A stretch of DNA of 48,171 bases from Gemmatimonadota bacterium (GTDB lineage: Bacteria; Gemmatimonadota; Gemmatimonadetes; Longimicrobiales; Gaopeijiaceae). The notes below the pieces were generated by a model that was not told the origin of the DNA, ran no database searches, and saw only the letters and a list, made by a program, of their open reading frames with translations. The DNA lies in assembly GCA_021295815.1 (NCBI GenBank), contig JAGWBQ010000014.1:1-48171 (forward strand), in the 5' to 3' direction. The position numbers and the translations under genes were made by a program. Shown piece after piece: positions 35,145-43,157 of the stretch (positions are counted from its first letter, which is position 1; the number at the start of each line of letters is the position of its first letter).

Positions 35145-36250
35145 GATGCCGGAACCCGAAGAATCGTATCGACCACCGCGCTCCGACCACTCCCTTCCAG
35201 CGCCCGTATCTCCCGGTTCTTCACCGCGAGCTCGACAAGCAGCTCCTCCAGCGCATCGAAATAGGCGTTCTCCTCCATGGAGTCCCGAGCGCTCCTGAGC
35301 GCCTCGATCCCCTCCTGGATTTCGCGCCGCTCATCGTACAACCGCGCCAGCTCGGGATCGTCCGGCGTCTGCGCCGAAGTCCCCGACACCCCGCCCAGCT
35401 GGAAGGTGGCCGCGAGCCTTCCGTCCGCTTCGGCCACGTCGGGCTCGCCGCTGCCTTCGCCGTCGCCGTTGTCGTCGAGGATCGCGTGCTCGGTGAGCAG
35501 TTCGTTGGCGGCCTCGTACCTGCGGGCCACTTGCTGGCGCGCGAACTGGAAGGCCTCGAGCAGCGAGGTGCGATCATCCTTGTCGAAATCGGCCTCGTCG
35601 CTGGTAACCGCCTCGACGAAGAATTCGCCGAACTCGGTCGCGTTGCGCTCCCGTTCGCTACGGGTGGCGGTCACCACGATGCGGTTGGCGCCCGAAATGG
35701 GCCGCAAGAAGCCGCCGCTCGCCGAACCCACATGCACGACCGCCACGGTCTGGGTCGGGAAGAGGTCGAGCGCTTGGTCCAGTTCACCGGGGGAGAGATC
35801 GGGTCCCGGGAGGTTGAGCCGCGCCTCGCCTCCCACGGCGGTCCCGTGCCCGATCAGCACTACGAGGAGCCGGTCGAGGGGCTCCGCCCGTTCCGCGATC
35901 CCCGCAAGAGCGCGCAGCACGTTCTCGCTCGTCGAGCGGGCCGCGATCCGCTCGGGATCGGCCTCCACGCGTTCGCCCAGCACGGTGACGCGGTCGTCAT
36001 TCATTCCGTGTCGATTCAGGAACGCCTCACGCAGCGCCATCGCCTGCTCGTGGAATGCCGCGCCGTATTCGGGCGCCCCGCCGAGCCCGTAGACCACCAC
36101 GGCGTGAGTCCGGCCCTGACCGCTCGCGTCGGAGAGAACGAAGGGGTTGAGCAGGATTGCCAGCGCGGCCGCGATCCAACGCGGATGCGGCGTTCGAACG
36201 CCGTGAGCGGTCTGTCCGCGGCCATGTCGGGCGGAACCGGCCGCAGCCAC
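35141..36250 (-). CDS. C13 (legumain-like) caspase-fold protein with serine in place of cysteine
   Basis: The product is about 369 residues from GTG 36250, preceded by GAGGGG (36263-36258) at seven bases; ATG 36289, overlapping the upstream gene, is the alternative. A signal peptide (WIAAALAILLNPFVLSDASG) precedes a caspase-like fold: THAVVVYGLGG, LLVVLIGHGTAVGG with the catalytic-type His135, and VHVGSASGGFLRPISG, then RIVVTATRS. Legumain-type enzymes have ACESGS at the last position; here the aligned residue is Ser176, and no cysteine is nearby. The C-terminal 100 residues hold a coiled coil (ELARLYDERREIQEGIEALR). It is probably a pseudo-peptidase or uses serine. The tail overlaps the next start. 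Confidence 0.8.
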   Translation of the reverse strand: MAAAGSARHGRGQTAHGVRTPHPRWIAAALAILLNPFVLSDASGQGRTHAVVVYGLGGAPEYGAAFHEQAMALREAFLNRHGMNDDRVTVLGERVEADPERIAARSTSENVLRALAGIAERAEPLDRLLVVLIGHGTAVGGEARLNLPGPDLSPGELDQALDLFPTQTVAVVHVGSASGGFLRPISGANRIVVTATRSERERNATEFGEFFVEAVTSDEADFDKDDRTSLLEAFQFARQQVARRYEAANELLTEHAILDDNGDGEGSGEPDVAEADGRLAATFQLGGVSGTSAQTPDDPELARLYDERREIQEGIEALRSARDSMEENAYFDALEELLVELAVKNREIRALEGSGRSAVVDTILRVPAS

Positions 36251-36261
36251 CCTCCCGCCCC

Positions 36262-38625
36262 TCAGGAGAGCCCCCGCCGTCTGCGCCATCCCCACTCGGT
36301 GCCCATGAGCGCGATCATCGCGAAGAAGAAAGCCGGCATGTCCCAGAGATCGAGGCTCTCGACCAAGGTCACCCCTCCCCCGCTGAGCTCGATGTCCTCG
36401 GCGAGAGTCGCCAAATCGGCCGCCGCGTAGTAGCGTCCGCCGGTGGCCTCGGCGATCCGACGCAGCGTCGCCGCGTCCTGCCCGGCTCCGAAGAACTCGT
36501 CGGACGCCGGCGCGGCGACCACGAACGTCTCCACGCTGTCCAGCGCGACCCCGCCCCTGGCGGCCACCACCTCGACCGTATGCTCGCCGGCTTCCTCGGG
36601 GCGTAACTCGAAGGCGTACTCGCCATCGCGCTCGACCGTCCACTCGGCCGGTATCTCGGTCACCCGGCCGCTGGGCGCGGTCACCCGGCCCACCACCGCA
36701 GCGCCGTTGACCGCCGAGTAGACCGAGTCCCGCAACGTGGCCAGCAGCCGCACGGTCTCACCCGGCTCCACTCGCTGACGCTCCGCGACAACATCCATCG
36801 TCTCAGGCACGCCGTCTACCAGCCAGCGGATCATCTGCCGCCAGAATACCTCGTGAGCCATGTCGTCCACGGGCACGTCGGCGTGCATCTGCCAGAGCCA
36901 GGAGTCCTGGATCGTGAGCGCGATCGACTTGCCTCGACCGTAACGCTGGTGCACGAGAACCGCCTGCACGGGACCGTCCGTACCCGTTCCGACGGCGTCG
37001 ATCACCGTCGATCTGCCGCTGAGCAGAGGCGTCGCGCCGGATTTCCAGTCCGAGATCGGATTCACGAGGGTCACCGCAGGCAGCTCCGCCCAACGCTCTT
37101 CCACGCCGTCGAGCTCGGCGTCGAGGCGGACGGCGGGATGCGAAAGCCCCGCCCGCGTAGGCTCGACCTTGACCTGGGCGAAGTATCGCTCGGGCGACCG
37201 CACCGGAGGAGCACCGGCGGCCTCGGCTTCGTCATCCGGATTTCCAGCTGTGGCCGGACTTCCTTCAACCGGGTCATCCAGCAGCACCGGCATTACCGCC
37301 TCCACCGGAGTTCCGTCCCATCCTCCCTCGGCGAAGGCGCGGCTTCCGCCCAGGAAGAGGACGCCGCCGCCTCTCTCGGAGACGAAATCGGCGATCATCG
37401 CGAGCTGATCGTGGGTGAAGAACGAGGCCTCGACGCTGCCGATGATCAGCCCCCGGTAGCGGTAAAGCTCTTCCCGCTCGGTGGGGAAGCCGAACTCCAG
37501 CTCGCTGCCGTCGTCCACGTCCAGGCGCAGGAACTTGCTCTCCGCGGTACGCTGGAGAACGACAAGCTGAAGATTTTCGTCGTCCGCCACGGCACGACGC
37601 ATGAATTTGACCTCGAAGCGGGGCTCGCCCTCGAAATAGAGCACCTTTTCCCGCCCGTCGCGGACGTTCATGTGAACCGAGCGTTCGTTGTTCTGGGCCA
37701 CCTCCTCCCCGGGCTGGGCCGGAATCCGAAAGCGCACGACCCTGGGCCCGGCTACGTCGAGCTCGATCGGCACCCGAGCGACCGCCGGTTCGCCTTCCCG
37801 CGCCAGCTCGATCTCCTGCTCGGCAAGGATGCGAACCTCGTCTTCCACGACAAGCGGCACCCGCTCGCCGCTCCTCATTCCGCGCTGGGTCACCACCACG
37901 TCCACTAGAGCCCGGGAGCCGACGAGTGCGTTCCGCGGCATCTCGACGCGCCCCATCTCGATATCGGGAGAGATGGCCTCCTCCCCCACTCCGACCGTGT
38001 AGACGGGGACTCCGGCGGCCTGGAGGGGAACGAGCGACTCGGCGAGCGCGGTCGAAGTGGTGGATACGCCGTCGCTGACCACCACGAGACCGGCCAGCGG
38101 TACTCCCGTGAGCTCCGCGTTGACTGTGGCCAGCGCGTGTCCAATGTCGGTGCGCGTGCCGTCGAACGTCAGCTCCTCGGTCGAGGAGACGCGGTCGACA
38201 TCGTCGTCGAATTCGAAGTGGCGGAGCGTGAAGCGTTCGGCCAGCGCGGCGGTCAGCGGACTCTCGGCGCCGAAGCTCTCCCGCATCGCGTCCGCGCGCG
38301 TCCGCTCACCGTCCGAGAGGTTCATGCTCCCCGAGTTGTCGAGCAGCACACCTACGAAATTCTGCTGCGGAGCCACCCTTCTGAGCACGAGCGTGGGATG
38401 GAGAAGGCAGAACCCGACGGCAGCCAGGAGCAGAACCCGCAAGCCGGCGAGCGCCACCTTGTCTCTGGGAGACGCGCGCCCCTTGGTCCAAACGTATGTG
38501 ACCGTCGCCAGAACGCCGAGCGGGAACCCGACCAGAACCGCGGTCTCGACCCAGGCGGGCGCGACGAAAACCAGCTCGCCCTCCTCGAAGGCGATCGGTC
38601 GATATTTGAAGAGAAACTCGAACAC
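36262..38625 (-). CDS. vWA / GATase-like integral membrane protein
   Basis: The product is 787 residues from GTG 38625. Two N-terminal membrane helices (about 28-47 and 58-78) precede a vWA domain with MIDAS motif DNSGS (96-100). Ig-like segments follow. A GATase1-like fold (about 390-500) has YRGLIIGSVEASFF and GGGVLFLGGSRAFAEGG but no catalytic cysteine visible. A second beta-rich part carries TGGRYYAAADLATLAED near the end, and a last helix (DMPAFFFAMIALMGTEW) precedes RRRRG. This architecture is the standard glutamine-amidotransferase/vWA membrane protein of Bat-like loci. It starts nine bases after the DUF4159 stop and ends 11 bases before the C13-like start. Confidence 0.88.
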   Translation of the reverse strand: MFEFLFKYRPIAFEEGELVFVAPAWVETAVLVGFPLGVLATVTYVWTKGRASPRDKVALAGLRVLLLAAVGFCLLHPTLVLRRVAPQQNFVGVLLDNSGSMNLSDGERTRADAMRESFGAESPLTAALAERFTLRHFEFDDDVDRVSSTEELTFDGTRTDIGHALATVNAELTGVPLAGLVVVSDGVSTTSTALAESLVPLQAAGVPVYTVGVGEEAISPDIEMGRVEMPRNALVGSRALVDVVVTQRGMRSGERVPLVVEDEVRILAEQEIELAREGEPAVARVPIELDVAGPRVVRFRIPAQPGEEVAQNNERSVHMNVRDGREKVLYFEGEPRFEVKFMRRAVADDENLQLVVLQRTAESKFLRLDVDDGSELEFGFPTEREELYRYRGLIIGSVEASFFTHDQLAMIADFVSERGGGVLFLGGSRAFAEGGWDGTPVEAVMPVLLDDPVEGSPATAGNPDDEAEAAGAPPVRSPERYFAQVKVEPTRAGLSHPAVRLDAELDGVEERWAELPAVTLVNPISDWKSGATPLLSGRSTVIDAVGTGTDGPVQAVLVHQRYGRGKSIALTIQDSWLWQMHADVPVDDMAHEVFWRQMIRWLVDGVPETMDVVAERQRVEPGETVRLLATLRDSVYSAVNGAAVVGRVTAPSGRVTEIPAEWTVERDGEYAFELRPEEAGEHTVEVVAARGGVALDSVETFVVAAPASDEFFGAGQDAATLRRIAEATGGRYYAAADLATLAEDIELSGGGVTLVESLDLWDMPAFFFAMIALMGTEWGWRRRRGLS

Positions 38626-38634
38626 GTGCGCGGG

Positions 38635-39690
38635 TCAGTGGCTCATCGCGTAGACGATCATGTTCGCGCCCATCTCGTAGGCGTAGGTCGAATACTCCAG
38701 CGGATAGCTGGGATCCTCCGCCCACTCCCACGCGTCGCCGAGGTCGGTGTTCCAGTTGATGACCACCATGAGACGCCCGTCGTCGTCGTAGATGCCCCGC
38801 ACCGCCGGGTAGCAACCGTAGCACTCCTCGGTCGGCCTTCCGTAGATGCCGCGGCCGCGCGCAGGCACCTGCTTTATCTCGGTGATATCGTAATAGGCCG
38901 AGTATATGGGATGATCGAGCCCGATATCGACGATGGGCCGGTCGGGGTAGACCCTTCTGATGTTGTGCTCCCACGCGAACCACTCGTCGCCCCAGAAATC
39001 GTCGACGATGAGAAAACCGCCGGCGTCCAGGTAGGCGCGCAGCCCTTCGACCTCGGGCTGGGTGAGCTCCATGCCGCCCACCTCGACGGCGTAGAGGACC
39101 GGGAAGCGGCGCAGATCGGGATCGTCGAGCCGGACCGCGTTGTCCCAGTCGTAGGCGTCGAGCCGGACGAGACGTTTGAGGACGAGGATGAACTGCTGGT
39201 CGCCTTTCGGATAGTCGATCGCCCAGGATTGCCCGCGCCAGCCTCTACCCCATCCCGAGTAGATGGCCCGGGTCCAATAGAAGGGGTAGCGGCCCGGCAG
39301 CTCGCCGGGATACATGCGCCGGTGGGGCGGCCCCTGCTGCGCCGAGATCGGCTCGAATCCCGCCGGCGCGGACGCGAGGCCGTCGGCAAGGGCCGTCGCA
39401 CCTGGCCCGCCGGAGAAGGTCGTCCTCGGGCGGGGCGGGGCCTCGTCGCGCTCCCGGATCCCGTTCCAGCTCCACTGGGTGACGGCTCCGGCGGGCCCTG
39501 CACCCAACGCCCTCGAGCTCTCCGCCACCGGAGGCGCGGGACCCTCGCGGTGCGCGGTGAACACGGCAATTCCCGCGACCGTTGCCGAAACCAGCGCGAG
39601 AATGGCGAAGAAACGGTGGGGCAACGGCGGTGGAGGTTCCGTGTGGAAGTGGGTGTCCGTCGAGCTGCGGCCGTTACTCCGCCGCCTCAC
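38635..39690 (-). CDS. DUF4159 protein (first gene of the cluster)
   Basis: The product is 351 residues from GTG 39690, fixed by AAGGAG (39701-39696) at five bases. An N-terminal membrane anchor (about 26-46) and a proline/alanine-rich linker precede the DUF4159 core (about 130-351): WAIDYPKGDQQFILVLKRL, LYAVEVGGMELTQPEVEGL, AGGFLIVDDFWG and GRLMVVINWNTDLGDAWEW. It shares these blocks with the gene at 31465-32250, so the cluster carries two paralogues. It heads the eleven-gene minus-strand run; no convincing promoter was seen in the 200 bases upstream. Confidence 0.88.
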   Translation of the reverse strand: MRRRSNGRSSTDTHFHTEPPPPLPHRFFAILALVSATVAGIAVFTAHREGPAPPVAESSRALGAGPAGAVTQWSWNGIRERDEAPPRPRTTFSGGPGATALADGLASAPAGFEPISAQQGPPHRRMYPGELPGRYPFYWTRAIYSGWGRGWRGQSWAIDYPKGDQQFILVLKRLVRLDAYDWDNAVRLDDPDLRRFPVLYAVEVGGMELTQPEVEGLRAYLDAGGFLIVDDFWGDEWFAWEHNIRRVYPDRPIVDIGLDHPIYSAYYDITEIKQVPARGRGIYGRPTEECYGCYPAVRGIYDDDGRLMVVINWNTDLGDAWEWAEDPSYPLEYSTYAYEMGANMIVYAMSH

Positions 39691-39695
39691 GGGCG

Positions 39696-39701
39696 CTCCT
39701 T
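39696..39701 (-). promoter_or_regulatory. Strong ribosome binding site for the first DUF4159 gene
   Basis: AAGGAG on the minus strand lies five bases before GTG 39690 and fixes this non-ATG start. Confidence 0.7.
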
Positions 39702-39823
39702 GTGTACGGTGCTCGCGGGTCGGTGTTCCCGAATCGGCGGCTGCGCCGGAGTCCGCGGAGGGGGTCGCTCGCGACAGGGCTCCGCGCCAGACCGTCGACC
39801 CGGACGGCCCCGGCCGCTGCCGG

Positions 39824-39847
39824 AACCCTTACGGCCAGGCAAGGGTT
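39824..39847. repeat. Hairpin / inverted repeat between divergent operons
   Basis: AACCCTT (39824-39830) and AAGGGTT (39841-39847) are perfect 7-base arms around a 10-base loop. It sits in the 202-base region between the eleven-gene minus-strand run and the plus-strand deacetylase operon, 45 bases before ATG 39893. It could be an operator or an RNA hairpin; no U tract follows on either strand. Confidence 0.4.
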
Positions 39848-39892
39848 AGCAGGCCGGGTTCGAGACGACCCGTCCCCTCCTCCGCCGACTCC

Positions 39893-40879
39893 ATGCGCTC
39901 CATCATTATTCGATCCGCGATGGGCACGATCCGTTGCTCGACTCTGCTCGCTCTGGGCGCGTGCTCTCCCCCCTCGTCCTCCGAGGAAGCGGCGGTTCCG
40001 CCCTGGGAATGGACCGAAGAGGAGGTACGGACCGCAGTCGAGCACACTCGCGCAGGGCGCGACCTCACCCCGGAATCGTGGCCGGGCGGCGCTCGGGTCG
40101 CCGTGCTGCTTTCTTTCGACGTGGACAACGAGACGGTGCACGGCCTCCGCGACGGCGAGGTGAGCGTCGGTCCGCTCTCGCAGGGCGAGTACGGTTCTCG
40201 GGTCGCGCTGCCCAGGGTGGTGGCGTTCGTGGATCGCGAGCGAATCCCGTCCACCTTCTTCTTCCCCGCGTGGAGCCTCAAGCTGGCTCCCCGGCAGGCG
40301 GAGATCATCCAGGCGTCGGGGATGCACGAGATCGGAGTCCACGGCTGGATCCACGAGCGCAACGCCACGCTCGACCGCGAGACCGAGGCCCGGCTGCTTG
40401 GGCAGGCGATGGACGCCATCGAGGAAATCGCGGGTGTCCGTCCGGTCGGTTATCGCGCTCCCTCCTGGAATCTCTCCGAAAACACGCTCGACCTGGTGCG
40501 CGAGCTCGGACTCCTCTACGAGAGCTCGCTCATGGCCGACGACCGCCCCTACGAGATCGTCCAGCGCGGCGAACCCACGGGCATGGTGGAGCTTCCGGTG
40601 GACTGGATCCTCGACGACGCCCCGCTCTTCAACCCGCTCGGGGATCGTCACACGCCGCCTCGCGACGCGATGCGAATATGGATCGACGAGTTCGATCGCG
40701 CTTGGGAGGAGCGGACGATGTTCTTGCTCACCATGCATCCGCACGTCATCGGCAAGCGCTCGCGGATGGTGGCGCTCGAAGGACTGGTCGCACACATTAA
40801 GGAAAAGGGGGAGGTGTGGTTCGCCACCCACGAGGAGGCGGCTCGCTACGTGCGCGAGCAGGCGGGGATGGATCAGTAG
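39893..40879 (+). CDS. Polysaccharide / peptidoglycan deacetylase family lipoprotein
   Basis: The product is 328 residues. A short signal peptide ends in lipobox LGAC (Cys24), so it is probably a lipoprotein; ATG 39920 is an alternative start that keeps the lipobox. The NodB-like fold shows the metal and catalytic motifs: SFDVDNE with Asp76 and Asp78, HGWIHERN with His150 and His154, and RAPSW (188-192). A late MHPHVIGK supplies the last conserved histidine. The motif spacing is like the PuuE/HpPgdA type of deacetylase. The substrate is probably an N-acetylated envelope sugar or a related amide. No good ribosome site precedes either ATG. Confidence 0.9.
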   Translation: MRSIIIRSAMGTIRCSTLLALGACSPPSSSEEAAVPPWEWTEEEVRTAVEHTRAGRDLTPESWPGGARVAVLLSFDVDNETVHGLRDGEVSVGPLSQGEYGSRVALPRVVAFVDRERIPSTFFFPAWSLKLAPRQAEIIQASGMHEIGVHGWIHERNATLDRETEARLLGQAMDAIEEIAGVRPVGYRAPSWNLSENTLDLVRELGLLYESSLMADDRPYEIVQRGEPTGMVELPVDWILDDAPLFNPLGDRHTPPRDAMRIWIDEFDRAWEERTMFLLTMHPHVIGKRSRMVALEGLVAHIKEKGEVWFATHEEAARYVREQAGMDQ

Positions 40880-40890
40880 AGGAGGAGATG

Positions 40891-41139
40891 ATGCCGATTT
40901 TCGAGTACGCCTGCGCCGAGTGCGACCACGCCTTCGAATTCTGGGTGCGCAAGGAGGGCGACGCCGTTTCCTGCCCGGAGTGCGCGAGTTCCGAGCTCGA
41001 ACGACTTATCTCGATGCCGCGCGTTCACTCCGAGGGACGGCGCGACCGCTCCATGCGGGCGGCCAAACGGCGCGACCGGGGCCAGGCGCGCGAGATGATG
41101 CACACGCAGCGCGAGTACGAGCTGGCGCACGATGACTGA
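40891..41139 (+). CDS. FmdB-type zinc-ribbon protein
   Basis: The product is 82 residues. MPIFEYACAEC begins exactly like FmdB-family regulators, and the zinc ribbon uses Cys8, Cys11, Cys28 and Cys31. The C-terminal half is very basic and polar. GGAGG (40881-40885) lies five bases before ATG 40891, which is preferred over the adjacent ATG at 40888. FmdB was named as a putative regulator of formamidase genes, but most members are uncharacterised. The gene overlaps the MOSC gene by eight bases. Confidence 0.92.
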   Translation: MPIFEYACAECDHAFEFWVRKEGDAVSCPECASSELERLISMPRVHSEGRRDRSMRAAKRRDRGQAREMMHTQREYELAHDD

Positions 41140-41596
41140 GGCGACTATGAACGCGGACGCGGCGCGAGTGGAGGGGCTCTGGATCAAGCGAGCGCACCGG
41201 GGCGAGCTCGATCCGTCCGGACGGGTGCTGGCGGTGGAGGACAAGGGGATCGAGGGCGACGCCTGTTTCGGACGGAAGCTGCGTCAGGTCACGATCATCG
41301 AGCGCGAGGTCTTCGACGATGTCAAGGAGAGCCTCCCCGGGGTCGGCCCCGAGATGCGACGGGCGAACGTCATGGTGAGCGGCGTTCGGCTGGCCGAGTC
41401 CGGCGGGAAGCTCCTGGCTCTGGGCGACGTTCGGATTCGCATCGTGGCGGAGACCAAGCCCTGCGGTCGCATGGAGGAGGCGCGGCCCGGGCTTCAGGAT
41501 GCTTTGCGGCCCGAGTGGCGCGGCGGGGCCTACGGAAAGGTCGAGACCGGGGGCGAGATCGCGGTCGGTGCGACGGCCGGTTGGGCGGATGAGTGA
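41132..41596 (+). CDS. MOSC domain protein
   Basis: The product is 154 residues, the size of a single MOSC domain. The conserved KGIEGDACFGRKLRQVTII block, RRANVMVSGVRL and the ETKPCGRMEEARPGLQDAL segment with its conserved cysteine are all present. MOSC domains bind sulfur or molybdenum-cofactor-derived groups and are found in sulfur-carrier and detoxification enzymes. The exact substrate is unknown. The ATG lies within the end of the FmdB-like gene, and the stop overlaps a GTG that could start the next one. Confidence 0.92.
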   Translation: MTEATMNADAARVEGLWIKRAHRGELDPSGRVLAVEDKGIEGDACFGRKLRQVTIIEREVFDDVKESLPGVGPEMRRANVMVSGVRLAESGGKLLALGDVRIRIVAETKPCGRMEEARPGLQDALRPEWRGGAYGKVETGGEIAVGATAGWADE

Positions 41597-41649
41597 GCGC
41601 GTGTCGAAAAGAATCACCGAACGCGGGGATCCGCTCGAGGGCCTGCGGG

Positions 41650-42351
41650 ATGGGTCGCCCAGAGACTGAAAAGGAGGTCGCGACCGATTGGGCAGGCAGG
41701 CATCTGCGGATTGCGAACAGCTCCTACGACGAGGTCATCCGCCGATTCATTCCCAATTACGGCGAGATGATTTCGCGGGCGGCGACCGAAGTCGCTCGGG
41801 TGCGACCTCGGCTCGTGACCGATCTGGGCTCGGGAACGGGCTCTTTGGCGGAGGCATTGCTTGCGGAAGAAGGTGTGGGCGCGGTCGAGCTCGTCGACTC
41901 GGACGACTCCATGCTCGACCGGGCGGAAGAGAGGCTGGCCCGTTTTGGCGACCGGGTGCGCCTGAGCTGCCGGGACTTCAACGATCCGCCGCAGGAATCG
42001 GACGCTTTCTGCGCGAGTCTGGCTCTCCACCACATCGCCGATCTTGAAGACAAACGTGCGTTCTACCGGAACATTTTCGTCAATACGCCCGAGGGAGGCG
42101 TGTTCGTGAACGCCGACATCGCTCTCTCGTCAAGCGAGGACGAAAACCGACGCATCCGACATCTCTGGGTCGAACACATGGTCTCTGCGGGAATCCATCG
42201 AGAGCAGGTCTTCCGGCACTTCGAGGAATGGGCCGAGGAAGACACCTACTTCACTCTGGATGAGGAGCTCGACGCCATCGGACGGGCGGGCTTCCGGGCG
42301 GAGTGCGTCTGGCGGATCGGAATGTCGGCGATATGCGTGGGGAGAAAATGA
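41650..42351 (+). CDS. Class I SAM-dependent methyltransferase
   Basis: The product is 233 residues from ATG 41650, with GAGGG (41637-41641) eight bases upstream. GTG 41593, overlapping the MOSC stop, would add 19 unconvincing residues. The SAM loop is VTDLGSGTGSLAEALL, followed by VELVDSDDSM as the acidic loop and SLALHHIADLEDKRAFYRN as the post-II motif. It resembles methyltransferases of small molecules (Methyltransf_25/12 type). The acceptor is unknown. Its stop overlaps the start of the next gene. Confidence 0.88.
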   Translation: MGRPETEKEVATDWAGRHLRIANSSYDEVIRRFIPNYGEMISRAATEVARVRPRLVTDLGSGTGSLAEALLAEEGVGAVELVDSDDSMLDRAEERLARFGDRVRLSCRDFNDPPQESDAFCASLALHHIADLEDKRAFYRNIFVNTPEGGVFVNADIALSSSEDENRRIRHLWVEHMVSAGIHREQVFRHFEEWAEEDTYFTLDEELDAIGRAGFRAECVWRIGMSAICVGRK

Positions 42352-43157
42352 GGAAGGTAAATCCGGTGGTTGAGCCCCTATCCGACGGGAGACGTCTGAC
42401 GCTGCAGGCAGCGGTCGCCCTTGGGGTGGGTCTGACGGTGACGAACCCGGGAGCGGCGCAGGTGATCGGCGGCCGGATCCTGGACTCCGCCGACAACTCC
42501 CCGGTGGTGACCGCCGGCGTGTTCCTGATGGACCGTGAAGGGAATCAGCTCGCGAACTATGTCGCCGAGGAAGACGGAAGGTATCGGTTCACCCTCCCCG
42601 GGCCGGGCGAGTACGTCCTCTTCGCTCAGCGGCTCGGTTATTTCGATACCGACTTCATCCGCTTCTCGGTCGCCACCGACAGCACGTACGGCCTCGACCT
42701 CGAGATGCGACCCGAGCCCATTCCGCTCGATCCCATCGAGGCGGTGGTCACCAACGAGGCGATGGTGGATTGGTTGCGGCTCGAATTGGGTGTGAACCCC
42801 AACACCATATTCGGGTTTCGCGCCTACCAGGGCCAGCGCTTGGCGGAGGTGCAGGCGAGGTCGCGCGACAACACCGACATGCTCAGGAAGCTCTACATCC
42901 CCGTGAGCCACGGCCGGCTCGGCGTCTGCTTCGGCTATGGAGGATCGAGCGTTCAGAGAGGTTCGCCCTCCATGACCGGGTGGGCGGAGGCCCAGATGCT
43001 GAGCCCGGCGCCGTGCGGCACGCTCATGGTGAACGACCGGGAGGTGCCCGCCGTTCATCTCGACACCGCGGTCGATCTAGATTCAGTCGCGGTAGTGGTA
43101 TGGCTGCCGGGCCAGGTGCGTCTATACACGAGGGGTTTCAAGTGGGAATTTCGGTAA
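42348..43157 (+). CDS. Secreted CarboxypepD-regulatory-like protein
   Basis: The product is 269 residues from ATG 42348, with GGGAG a few bases upstream and an ATGA overlap with the methyltransferase stop. A signal peptide (about 15-38, ending GAAQ) precedes a carboxypeptidase-regulatory-like Ig domain (about 40-125: VIGGRILDSADNSPVVTAGVF, GRYRFTLPGPGEYVLFAQRLG). The C-terminal 130 residues hold a region not recognised, with two cysteines (VCFGYGG and APCGTLMVN). Such N-terminal domains also start TonB receptors, but no plug or barrel follows here. Probably a periplasmic or surface binding protein; function unknown. Confidence 0.75.
   Translation: MRKVNPVVEPLSDGRRLTLQAAVALGVGLTVTNPGAAQVIGGRILDSADNSPVVTAGVFLMDREGNQLANYVAEEDGRYRFTLPGPGEYVLFAQRLGYFDTDFIRFSVATDSTYGLDLEMRPEPIPLDPIEAVVTNEAMVDWLRLELGVNPNTIFGFRAYQGQRLAEVQARSRDNTDMLRKLYIPVSHGRLGVCFGYGGSSVQRGSPSMTGWAEAQMLSPAPCGTLMVNDREVPAVHLDTAVDLDSVAVVVWLPGQVRLYTRGFKWEFR
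43131..43135 (+). promoter_or_regulatory. Ribosome binding site that fixes GTG 43142
   Basis: AGGGG lies six bases before GTG 43142, inside the end of the previous gene. It supports this start over the long upstream open frame. Confidence 0.55.
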
